From Acinetobacter sp. (GTDB taxonomy: Bacteria; Pseudomonadota; Gammaproteobacteria; Pseudomonadales; Moraxellaceae), in NCBI GenBank assembly GCA_030152675.1, contig JASLIY010000215.1, positions 1 to 5,408 of the forward strand: a DNA stretch of 5,408 nt, read 5' to 3'. A program made the translations under genes and the position numbers. The notes under the pieces are model-generated. The model made no database searches, had not been told where the DNA came from, and saw only the letters and a list, made by a program, of their open reading frames with translations. Each line of letters begins with the position of its first letter. Position 1 is the first letter of the stretch. This document shows, piece by piece, positions 1-5,408 of this stretch.

Positions 1-37
1 AAGTATTGCTATCAGAGGGTTAGGTAATGCTCCCTAA
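1..37 (+). other. possible C-terminal tail of a convergent gene (unassigned)
   Basis: All three plus-strand frames that enter from the left edge close quickly, at stops 21-23 (TAG), 25-27 (TAA) and 35-37 (TAA). One could be the end of a plus-strand gene running toward glmS. The longest reads SIAIRGLGNAP and then stops, which I do not recognise. The only support is that the hairpin at 86-124 carries a T-run in both directions, as expected between convergent genes. No minus-strand start codon lies in 1-85, and I see nothing else in that stretch. Confidence 0.15.
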
Positions 38-85
38 AAACAATTGAACTGAAAATAGAAAACCGAATAACCTTTATTTGATTTT

Positions 86-124
86 AAAAAAAACCTGCAA
101 GGCTTTCGCATTGCAGGTTTTTTT
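86..124 (-). terminator. intrinsic terminator of glmS, bidirectional in form
   Basis: A perfect 14-bp inverted repeat pairs 87-100 with 111-124 (core AACCTGCAA / TTGCAGGTT) and is flanked by an A-run at 86-93 and a T-run at 118-124. Read on the minus strand, it gives a GC-containing stem followed by eight U residues, a textbook Rho-independent terminator about 50 nt past the glmS stop. The 10-nt loop (101-110) can fold further: after one T/C mismatch, two G-C pairs close a GAAA (GNRA-type) tetraloop in the glmS transcript. The plus strand also has a U-tract (118-124), so it could stop transcription from the other side too. It is the only such hairpin seen in the window and marks the end of the gene cluster. 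Confidence 0.9.
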
Positions 125-144
125 GAATAGCATTAAGTCAGGGC

Positions 145-209
145 AGGGCCTAACTCAACCTCCATCCAATCACTTATTCCACAGTTACAGACTTGGCCAA
201 GTTACGTGG
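145..209 (-). other. attTn7: attTn7-type attachment site, apparently unoccupied
   Basis: In the Tn7 family, TnsD reads the conserved last ~12 codons of glmS and directs insertion about 25 bp beyond the stop codon. Here that recognition segment is 174-209, encoding PRNLAKSVTVE and the stop, which matches the strongly conserved GlmS C-terminus. The predicted insertion point falls near 147-151. The DNA there runs without interruption from the glmS stop to the terminator, and I see no Tn7-like end sequence, so the site looks empty at least to the window edge. Insertion here would leave glmS intact but separate it from its terminator at 86-124. The exact insertion base is inferred from the known spacing, not observed. 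Confidence 0.7.
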
Positions 210-2012
210 CTGATCGACGTCTGTACCGCGCAGTACAGCAACGTGGTAAGACAGTAACTGCACCGGGATACTGTAAACGATCGGGGCTAAGTGTTCTGAT
301 ACGCTTGGCACAGAGACCACGTGCTGACGCTCTTTGCTGCTGATGCCACTATGCTCATCCGCAAATACAAACAACTCACCACCACGGGCTTGGACTTCTT
401 CCATATTGGATTTGAGTTTATCCAACATCTCATCTTGCGGTGCCAAGATCACCACAGGCATTTCGTTATCCACCAAAGCCAATGGACCATGCTTCAGCTC
501 ACCTGCAGCATAACCTTCGGCATGAATATACGAAATCTCTTTGAGCTTTAAAGCACCTTCAAGCGCGATAGGGAACTGCGTACCGCGACCCAAGAACAGA
601 CAGTGGTTCTTTTCTACAAACAGCTCAGACAGACGCAAGATCGCCGTATCATACTGCAAAGTATCTGATATCACTTTCGGGATATGCCACAAAGAGGTTG
701 CGAGTTCAGCCAATTGACCTGCCGTGATGCTGTCTTTCACCTGACCAATTTTCAGGATCAATAACATCAGCGCTGCTAACTGCGTGGTAAAGGCTTTTGT
801 AGATGCCACACCAATCTCAGGACCCGCCAAGGTCAACAAATGATGATCGGTTTCACGTACCATTGATGATGTCGCGACGTTACAAATGGTCAAGGTCGCG
901 ATGTTGAGATCACGTGCTACAGCACGTTTTTGCGTATCACGTAATGCTGCTAGTGTATCTGCAGTCTCACCAGATTGGGAGATACACACATATAAAGTGT
1001 TGTCTACAATCACTGGATGACGATAACGGAATTCACTGGCGATTTCGACTTGGCATGGCAAGTTGATTAATTGCTCAAACCAATATTTTGCGATCATGCC
1101 GGCATGGTAACTGGTCCCACAAGCAATGATTTGTACTTGTTGAATGCGACTAAAATCAATTTCAGCATTCTTTAGGAAGTCTTCGCGCAAGCTATTGCCA
1201 TTCAATGCTTGAGACAAGGTCTGTTGGATCGCCTCAGGCTGCTCATAGATTTCTTTGAGCATATAGTGCTTATATTCGCCCTTAGATGCATTACTCACTG
1301 TCGCATCAAGCTCTTTCATGGCACGTTCTACACGTTCACCTTGAACATAAACCTCAATGCTGTCACGCGTTAATACCGCGATATCACCTTCTTCGAGATA
1401 GATAAAACGGTTGGTTACAGGTAACAAAGCCAACTGATCTGAACTGATAAAGTTCTCACCAATACCGACACCAATCACCAGTGGAGAACCTTCACGTACC
1501 GCGATCAATTGATCTGGATAATCTGTATGCACGATCCCCAGTGCAAATGCACCTTTGAGCATTGGCACCACAAACTCAACTGCTTTTAGCAAAGTAGAAT
1601 GTGATTTCAGTGCTTGGTCGATCAAGTGGGCAACCACTTCAGAATCTGTTTCTGAACTAAACACATAACCGGCTGCGATCAAATCTTGTTTTAAGCTTTG
1701 GTAGTTTTCGATGATACCGTTATGCACCACAGCAATTTGACCAGAAACATGCGGATGGGCATTATTTTCAGTTGGTTTACCATGTGTCGCCCAACGCGTA
1801 TGTGCAATACCAAGCGAACCAATAATATTGGCTTCCGCAACAGCACTTTCTAAGTTGACGACTTTACCGACACGGCGTTCGCGTAAAATCTGTCCTTCAC
1901 CGACCAATGCCACACCCGCAGAGTCATATCCGCGATATTCCAAGCGTTTTAAGCCTTCGATTAATACATTGGTAATACTACGTTCTGCAACGCCACCCAC
2001 GATTCCGCACAT
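174..2012 (-). CDS. glmS: glutamine--fructose-6-phosphate aminotransferase (isomerizing), glucosamine-6-phosphate synthase
   Basis: Cytosolic enzyme that converts fructose-6-phosphate and glutamine to glucosamine-6-phosphate and glutamate, the committing step toward UDP-GlcNAc for peptidoglycan and lipid A/LOS. The 612 residues match the family's usual ~609. The N-terminal class II glutaminase domain (about 2-220) starts MCGIVGG, with Cys2 the expected nucleophile after Met removal, followed by HTRWATHG (71-78), HNGIIENY (97-104) and SETD (120-123). Two SIS sugar-isomerase domains follow (about 290-420 and 460-600), with CGTSYHAG (298-305), SQSGET (345-350) and ASTK (403-406). Counting back from the C-terminus, Glu492, His508 and Lys607 correspond to E. 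coli isomerase residues Glu488, His504 and Lys603, so both active sites look intact. The start follows a GAGGA ribosome binding site. It is the last gene of the cluster, 12 bp after glmU. No glmS ribozyme can fit upstream. Confidence 0.98.
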   Translation of the reverse strand: MCGIVGGVAERSITNVLIEGLKRLEYRGYDSAGVALVGEGQILRERRVGKVVNLESAVAEANIIGSLGIAHTRWATHGKPTENNAHPHVSGQIAVVHNGIIENYQSLKQDLIAAGYVFSSETDSEVVAHLIDQALKSHSTLLKAVEFVVPMLKGAFALGIVHTDYPDQLIAVREGSPLVIGVGIGENFISSDQLALLPVTNRFIYLEEGDIAVLTRDSIEVYVQGERVERAMKELDATVSNASKGEYKHYMLKEIYEQPEAIQQTLSQALNGNSLREDFLKNAEIDFSRIQQVQIIACGTSYHAGMIAKYWFEQLINLPCQVEIASEFRYRHPVIVDNTLYVCISQSGETADTLAALRDTQKRAVARDLNIATLTICNVATSSMVRETDHHLLTLAGPEIGVASTKAFTTQLAALMLLILKIGQVKDSITAGQLAELATSLWHIPKVISDTLQYDTAILRLSELFVEKNHCLFLGRGTQFPIALEGALKLKEISYIHAEGYAAGELKHGPLALVDNEMPVVILAPQDEMLDKLKSNMEEVQARGGELFVFADEHSGISSKERQHVVSVPSVSEHLAPIVYSIPVQLLSYHVAVLRGTDVDQPRNLAKSVTVE

Positions 2013-2019
2013 ATTGATA

Positions 2020-2027
2020 TCCTCTTA
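2020..2027 (-). promoter_or_regulatory. glmS ribosome binding site joined to the glmU stop codon
   Basis: On the minus strand the glmU stop TAA (2027-2025) runs straight into GAGGA (2024-2020), followed by seven bases (TATCAAT) and the glmS ATG. This is the best-placed Shine-Dalgarno sequence in the window and fixes the glmS start. Because it touches the glmU stop, a ribosome finishing glmU sits on the glmS initiation region, which suggests coupled translation (inference). Confidence 0.8.
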
Positions 2028-3389
2028 TTTTTTGACCTTTTGGGGACGCTGATAATTGTCTTTTGCAACTTGCTTGGCACGTTCAAACGCTAAGCTTTGA
2101 TCCGCCACATCATGGGTGATCACAGAGCCAGCACCGACGGTGGCACCATGGCCAATTTTCACTGGCGCAACTAAAGAACTGTTTGAGCCGATAAATGCGT
2201 TATCACCAATTTGGGTCAAGTGTTTATTCACACCATCATAGTTACAGGTAATCGTTCCTGCACCAATATTAGAACCAGCACCGATTTCTGCATCACCTAA
2301 GTAGGTGAAGTGATTGGCTTTAGAAGCCTGCCCAATCCGGGTATTTTTCACTTCAACAAAATTACCAATGTGAACTTCATTACTCAGCACAGCACCTGGA
2401 CGTAGGCGTGAAAATGGTCCAATGACTGCATTTTCACCGACGATGGCATTCTCGAAAATGCTGTACGGTTTGACTTGCGTACCTGCTGCAATCTTGGTGT
2501 TTTTAATGATGCATCCAGCACCAATTTCAACCCCATCACCAAACTCACAATCGCCTTCAATAATCACGTTGATATCGATGCGGACATCTTGACCAACCGT
2601 GAGCTGACCACGTAAATCAAAACGTGCCGGATCAATGAGATGTACGCCTTGCTGCATCAGCTGCTTGGCTTGATAAGCTTGGAATTGACGCTCTAAGGCT
2701 GCCAATTGAACACGATCATTGATGCCTTCAACTTCAAAAGCATGGCTGGGCTGAATCGACGCGATCTCTAAACCATCAGCCAAAGCCATGGCTACAATAT
2801 CGGTTAGATAGTATTCAGATTGAGCATTATCATTTTTTAATTGTGGTAACCACTGATGTAATTTGGCATTGCTGACACAGTAAATTCCAGTGTTAATTTC
2901 TTGGATTTTACGCTGCTCTTCATTGGCATCTTTGTGTTCAACAATCGCTTGAATCTTGCCATCTTGGCGTACGATGCGTCCATAACCGCTGGCATCATCT
3001 AGATCTAAGGTGAGGATACCGATTCCTGTCTGTTTTGATACTTCAATCAGACGCTTTAAGGTCTCTGGATTGACACAAGGGACATCTCCAGACAGGATCA
3101 GTGAAATCCCATCTTGATCCAACACGGGCAATGTCATCTGTACGGCATGGCCGGTACCCAACTGCTGTGCTTGTTCAACCCATTGGATATTTTCATGTGA
3201 AAATGCCTGTTGAACCTGCTCACCGCCATGACCAAAAATAGTAATGATCTTATCTGCTTGAACTTCTTTTGCAGCTCGGATCACATGATCGAGTAAGGGA
3301 CGACCTGCTAAAGGTTGTAACACCTTAGGTAAACGAGAACGCATACGGGTTCCTTTACCTGCGGCAAGAATAATAACGCTCGTCGACAT
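2025..3389 (-). CDS. glmU: bifunctional N-acetylglucosamine-1-phosphate uridyltransferase / glucosamine-1-phosphate acetyltransferase
   Basis: Cytosolic enzyme for the last two steps to UDP-GlcNAc: acetyl-CoA-dependent N-acetylation of glucosamine-1-phosphate, then transfer to UTP. Its 454 residues match the family (~456). The N-terminal nucleotidyltransferase domain (about 1-228) has LAAGKGTRM (8-16), LPKVL with Lys22, QLGTGHA (76-82), GDVP with Asp102, YGRIV (136-140), NTGIY (166-170) and GIND with Asn224; Asp102 and Asn224 match the Mg-binding pair of E. coli. The C-terminal left-handed beta-helix (about 250-435) shows hexapeptide repeats such as IGAGCI and IGAGTI. His360, with Arg330, Lys348, Tyr363, Asn374 and Lys389, matches the E. 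coli acetyltransferase residues at a constant offset of three, so both activities should be present. The ATG follows AAGAAGG at good spacing. It lies 20 bp after pgpA and 12 bp before glmS, whose product (after GlmM, not in the window) feeds it. Confidence 0.98.
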   Translation of the reverse strand: MSTSVIILAAGKGTRMRSRLPKVLQPLAGRPLLDHVIRAAKEVQADKIITIFGHGGEQVQQAFSHENIQWVEQAQQLGTGHAVQMTLPVLDQDGISLILSGDVPCVNPETLKRLIEVSKQTGIGILTLDLDDASGYGRIVRQDGKIQAIVEHKDANEEQRKIQEINTGIYCVSNAKLHQWLPQLKNDNAQSEYYLTDIVAMALADGLEIASIQPSHAFEVEGINDRVQLAALERQFQAYQAKQLMQQGVHLIDPARFDLRGQLTVGQDVRIDINVIIEGDCEFGDGVEIGAGCIIKNTKIAAGTQVKPYSIFENAIVGENAVIGPFSRLRPGAVLSNEVHIGNFVEVKNTRIGQASKANHFTYLGDAEIGAGSNIGAGTITCNYDGVNKHLTQIGDNAFIGSNSSLVAPVKIGHGATVGAGSVITHDVADQSLAFERAKQVAKDNYQRPQKVKK

Positions 3390-3395
3390 ACGACA

Positions 3396-3402
3396 CCTTC
3401 TT
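3396..3402 (-). promoter_or_regulatory. glmU ribosome binding site
   Basis: The minus strand reads AAGAAGG (3402-3396), then six bases to the ATG at 3389. This is a strong, well-spaced Shine-Dalgarno sequence inside the 20-bp pgpA-glmU gap, and it supports the start that gives the canonical [17 protein letters not shown]-terminus. The gap is too short for a full promoter, so any glmU-specific promoter would have to lie within pgpA. Confidence 0.75.
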
Positions 3403-3409
3403 ATACGGC

Positions 3410-3931
3410 TTAAGCCTTAGAGATATATAAGTAAACAACAATACATAGGGCTGCCCAAAGACCTGCAATCAGATCATCAAGCATAATTCCAAAACCACCA
3501 CCGACTTGGCGATCAATCACCCGAATCGGCCATGGCTTCCAAATATCAAATAATCGAAACAGTGCAAAAGCAACCAGTCCCCAGATCCAGTTGATTTGAC
3601 CCACATAGATCAGCGGTAAAAAAGTGATCGATTGACCTGCAAACTCATCCCAAACAATACGCCCATCATCATGCACATTTAGGATATTGGCCGTTTTTCC
3701 GCAAATATAAATCCCGACTAACGACATGATCGTGATCAAGACCACGGAGACCTGAAAGCCCACGGCAAACCAGATCGGTACAAACAGGAGCGCAAACGCA
3801 GAACCAAATGTACCGGGTGCTTTCGGTGCCAAGCCAGACCCTAGACCAACGCCACAAAATACGATGCAGCGTTCGAACCAAGTCATCTGTTTAAAGTGGA
3901 TTGCGGGTTTATGCAAAATGCTGGTATCCAT
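3410..3931 (-). CDS. pgpA: phosphatidylglycerophosphatase A
   Basis: Inner-membrane phosphatase that removes phosphate from phosphatidylglycerophosphate to give phosphatidylglycerol. With the ATG at 3931 the protein is 173 aa, matching E. coli PgpA (~172). Family motifs in order are [11 protein letters not shown] (31-41), [12 protein letters not shown] (about 86-97), [12 protein letters not shown] (about 125-136) and [10 protein letters not shown] (148-157); the conserved acidic residues (Asp95, Glu96, Asp152, Asp153) are those expected at the Mg-dependent active site. Hydrophobic stretches near 45-61, 62-78, 100-126 and 158-170 fit a small polytopic membrane protein. The frame stays open upstream to a TTG at 4000 (196 aa), with an in-frame ATG at 3958, but those residues lie deep inside thiL and resemble no PgpA N-terminus. 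An ATG at 3886 would give 158 aa. No start has a good Shine-Dalgarno; 3931 is chosen on length and on its 23-bp overlap with the thiL end, which suggests translational coupling. Function is certain; the start is less so. Confidence 0.93.
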   Translation of the reverse strand: MDTSILHKPAIHFKQMTWFERCIVFCGVGLGSGLAPKAPGTFGSAFALLFVPIWFAVGFQVSVVLITIMSLVGIYICGKTANILNVHDDGRIVWDEFAGQSITFLPLIYVGQINWIWGLVAFALFRLFDIWKPWPIRVIDRQVGGGFGIMLDDLIAGLWAALCIVVYLYISKA

Positions 3932-4826
3932 GCAATTGAAGAGGCTGCTCAAGACCATTATATTTAAATGAAAGACCTGAGTCAGCGCGGATCGTCCCAA
4001 TTACAGTGGTCTGTGTATTGGACTGTTGTTGTAAAAGTTTTTGATAATTTGCCTCAGAGATAGTGAAACACAGTTCATAGTCATCTCCACCGGCTAAGGC
4101 ATATTGCCATTGCTGCTGTTGTGCTAAAACTTCTACAGCAGGATCACAGGGTAACTGACTGAGCTCAAGTGATGCGCCCAACTGTGAAGCTTTCAAGATA
4201 TGCCCCAAATCCTGTACCAAGCCATCCGAAATATCAATCATACTCGAGGCTAATCCCTGAAGGGCGTATCCAAGCTCACAACGTGGTGTCGGATAGTCTA
4301 ATCGTGTTTGCAATGGATGACCTAAATGCTGTAATGCAAATGCCGCATCACCTAAAGTCCCACTCACCACAACCAAATCACCGACTTGCGCACCAGAACG
4401 TGCAACGGCTTGACCTTGTTTCACCCAACCCAATGCAGTCACCGTAATGGTGAGATGTGGGCTTTGGGTAGTATCACCCCCAATAAGATGAACGCCATAG
4501 CGATCACAACAGGCATATAGACCGTCACTAAAGGCTTGTAACCATTCTGGATTTTCTTCTGGCAAACTCAGCGCCAATAAAATACTGTGCGGTTTTGCCC
4601 CCATCGCTGCAATATCAGACAAATTCACAGCAACACTTTTCCAGCCGATCGCATTCGCATGCGTCTCGAGTGGAAAATGTCGGCCAGCGACCAAAGTATC
4701 TGTGCAGATCACCAATTGATGATCGGGTGGGGGCGTTAGCAAGGCAGAATCATCACCAACCCCTAAATCCACCGAGCGACTTGGTCGACGGTTGAAGTAG
4801 GTGTCAATGATTGAAAATTCAGCCAT
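3909..4826 (-). CDS. thiL: thiamine-monophosphate kinase
   Basis: Cytosolic ATP-dependent kinase that phosphorylates thiamine monophosphate to thiamine diphosphate, the active cofactor. The 305 residues are slightly shorter than E. coli ThiL (325). It belongs to the PurM/SelD-like ATP-binding fold. Motifs are the N-terminal GVGDDSA (22-28), TDTLVAGRHF (42-51), NLSDIAAMGA (68-77), the metal/nucleotide-binding GGDTT (116-120), SGTLGD (155-160), DISDGL (198-203) and GGDDYELCF (246-254), ending in YQHFA like the E. coli GYDHFA end. All the aspartate-rich metal-binding motifs are present. The ATG at 4826 gives MAEFSIIDTYF, close to the family start (GEFSLIARYF). It begins 6 bp after the nusB stop with no convincing Shine-Dalgarno, so reinitiation by ribosomes leaving nusB is likely (inference). 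Its 3' end overlaps the pgpA start. Confidence 0.97.
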   Translation of the reverse strand: MAEFSIIDTYFNRRPSRSVDLGVGDDSALLTPPPDHQLVICTDTLVAGRHFPLETHANAIGWKSVAVNLSDIAAMGAKPHSILLALSLPEENPEWLQAFSDGLYACCDRYGVHLIGGDTTQSPHLTITVTALGWVKQGQAVARSGAQVGDLVVVSGTLGDAAFALQHLGHPLQTRLDYPTPRCELGYALQGLASSMIDISDGLVQDLGHILKASQLGASLELSQLPCDPAVEVLAQQQQWQYALAGGDDYELCFTISEANYQKLLQQQSNTQTTVIGTIRADSGLSFKYNGLEQPLQLHGYQHFA

Positions 4827-4832
4827 CTTGCA

Positions 4833-5282
4833 CTATTTCGCTTGTTGTTTTTCTGCTTCGCGTAGGCTTTGCGCCAAACGATCCAATACACCATTGATGT
4901 ATTTATGACTGTCCGCACCACCAAAGTGTTTGGCCAGTTCAATCGCTTCATCCAAAACGACACGATAAGGGATTTCGAGATGCTCTTTCAGTTCATAGGC
5001 ACCTAAGCGTAATACCGCCATTTCAACGCCATCTAGCGCTTCAAGCTCACGATCGAGTACCGGTGCAAGGAGTGCATCCAATACATCTTTATTGGCCACA
5101 ACCTCAGTCAACAACTCATGATAGTAGTTGAGATCAACCTTATGCATCGCATTTTCGGCACGGGTTCTTGCTTCAATTTCATGAACCGGGTTACGAGTCA
5201 TCTGCCATTCATAAATACCTTGAACAGCAAAACGACGTGCTTTGCGTTTTGCTGCGTAAGCAGCTTGCAGTGTTTGCGACAT
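4833..5282 (-). CDS. nusB: transcription antitermination factor NusB
   Basis: Small all-helical RNA-binding protein that joins NusE (ribosomal protein S10) on boxA RNA to form the antitermination complex protecting rRNA transcription. The 149 residues compare with 139 in E. coli; the extra residues sit at the two ends, about six before the shared basic N-terminal helix and a Glu/Lys/Gln-rich tail. Recognisable segments are [16 protein letters not shown] (12-27, the Arg/Lys-rich boxA-contacting helix), [13 protein letters not shown] (86-98), [18 protein letters not shown] (about 104-121) and [15 protein letters not shown] (123-137), all NusB hallmarks. The ATG at 5282 lies 3 bp after the ribH stop. 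A modest AAAGG (5298-5294), inside the last ribH codons, precedes it by 11 nt. The ribH-nusB pairing is common in gammaproteobacteria. Confidence 0.97.
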   Translation of the reverse strand: MSQTLQAAYAAKRKARRFAVQGIYEWQMTRNPVHEIEARTRAENAMHKVDLNYYHELLTEVVANKDVLDALLAPVLDRELEALDGVEMAVLRLGAYELKEHLEIPYRVVLDEAIELAKHFGGADSHKYINGVLDRLAQSLREAEKQQAK

Positions 5283-5285
5283 GCT

Positions 5286-5408
5286 TTAAATTGCCTTTAA
5301 CAAATTTACCATTTCAATAGCCGTCAGCGCAGCTTCGCCGCCCTTATTGCCTGCTTTTGTACCTGAACGTTCAATTGCTTGTTCAATACTGTCTGTCGTG
5401 AGTACGCC
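5286..5408 (-). CDS. ribH: 6,7-dimethyl-8-ribityllumazine synthase, C-terminal part (cut by window edge)
   Basis: Only the last 40 codons and the TAA stop (5288-5286) are inside the window; the 5' part lies beyond 5408. The translation starts [20 protein letters not shown] and continues through [13 protein letters not shown] to end LLKAI. This closely matches the lumazine synthase C-terminus, whose E. coli form has [21 protein letters not shown] and AALTA-EM-NVLKAI. The enzyme condenses 3,4-dihydroxy-2-butanone-4-phosphate with the ribitylaminopyrimidine to make the direct precursor of riboflavin and normally assembles into a 60-mer or smaller shell. It is the most upstream visible gene of the cluster, 3 bp from nusB. 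The same gene is called ribE in some nomenclatures. Nothing suggests it is broken. Confidence 0.94.
   Translation of the reverse strand, partial: GVLTTDSIEQAIERSGTKAGNKGGEAALTAIEMVNLLKAI

Noticed and set aside
44..72. A promoter-like TTGAAC on the plus strand with an AT-rich segment about 17 bp downstream
   Set aside because: The -10 match is poor, and any transcript would run directly into the terminator at 86-124. In AT-rich DNA such matches are expected by chance.
321..551. A 76-codon plus-strand open frame opposite glmS
   Set aside because: It lies fully antisense to the well-supported glmS SIS2 region, resembles no protein family I know, and has no convincing ribosome binding site; it is a shadow frame.
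2013..2024. A glmS ribozyme/riboswitch upstream of glmS
   Set aside because: Only 12 bp separate glmU and glmS, far too short, and the upstream sequence is coding for the GlmU C-terminus.
3669..3881. A 70-codon minus-strand frame inside pgpA
   Set aside because: It is in a different frame from the motif-bearing pgpA frame and is rich in Arg, Cys and Trp, as expected of an off-frame translation.
4169..4447. A 92-codon plus-strand open frame opposite thiL
   Set aside because: It is entirely antisense to conserved thiL motifs, and its composition (many Pro, His, Ser, Gln) is typical of a chance frame.
4763..4963. A 66-codon minus-strand frame bridging nusB and thiL
   Set aside because: It is out of frame with both genes across their conserved ends and has no recognisable domain; both real genes are intact without it.
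5118..5300. A 60-codon plus-strand frame opposite nusB and the ribH end
   Set aside because: It is antisense to two conserved genes, with no family resemblance.
1..5408. A novel system, mobile element, CRISPR array or tRNA/rRNA gene
   Set aside because: Conserved housekeeping genes fill the window with almost no spare sequence; no repeats, transposase, integrase or structural RNA pattern was seen.

Overview
The window reads as an ordinary, compact stretch of a gammaproteobacterial core chromosome. The protein sequences and gene set (GlmU 454 aa, GlmS 612 aa, a ribH-nusB-thiL-pgpA block, moderately AT-rich DNA) best suit Acinetobacter or a close relative in the Moraxellaceae. The genus is inferred from family resemblance and gene order; no database search was possible.

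Layout: every recognisable gene is on the minus strand, so transcription runs from high to low coordinates. In that order they are the last 40 codons of ribH (lumazine synthase, cut by the window edge), nusB (antitermination factor), thiL (thiamine-monophosphate kinase), pgpA (phosphatidylglycerophosphatase A), glmU (bifunctional UDP-GlcNAc synthesis enzyme) and glmS (glucosamine-6-phosphate synthase). Junctions are 3 bp (ribH/nusB), 6 bp (nusB/thiL), an overlap of about 23 bp (thiL/pgpA), 20 bp (pgpA/glmU) and 12 bp (glmU/glmS). No terminator or clear promoter is visible between genes, so the block looks like one transcription unit that began outside the window. It ends at a strong intrinsic hairpin (86-124) about 50 bp past the glmS stop.

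Functionally, ribH makes the riboflavin precursor, thiL completes thiamine diphosphate, nusB supports rRNA antitermination, pgpA makes phosphatidylglycerol, and GlmS plus GlmU turn fructose-6-phosphate into UDP-GlcNAc for peptidoglycan and lipid A/LOS. ribH-nusB-thiL-pgpA is a familiar gammaproteobacterial cluster. Having glmU-glmS directly behind it, rather than beside the atp operon, is the most distinctive point of layout.

The 173 bp beyond glmS hold an apparently empty Tn7-type attachment site (3' end of glmS plus the position about 25 bp downstream), the terminator, and about 85 bp with no assignable gene, perhaps including the last codons of a convergent plus-strand gene. I found no mobile element, CRISPR array, RNA gene or new system; the findings concern gene junctions, start choice and the attachment site.
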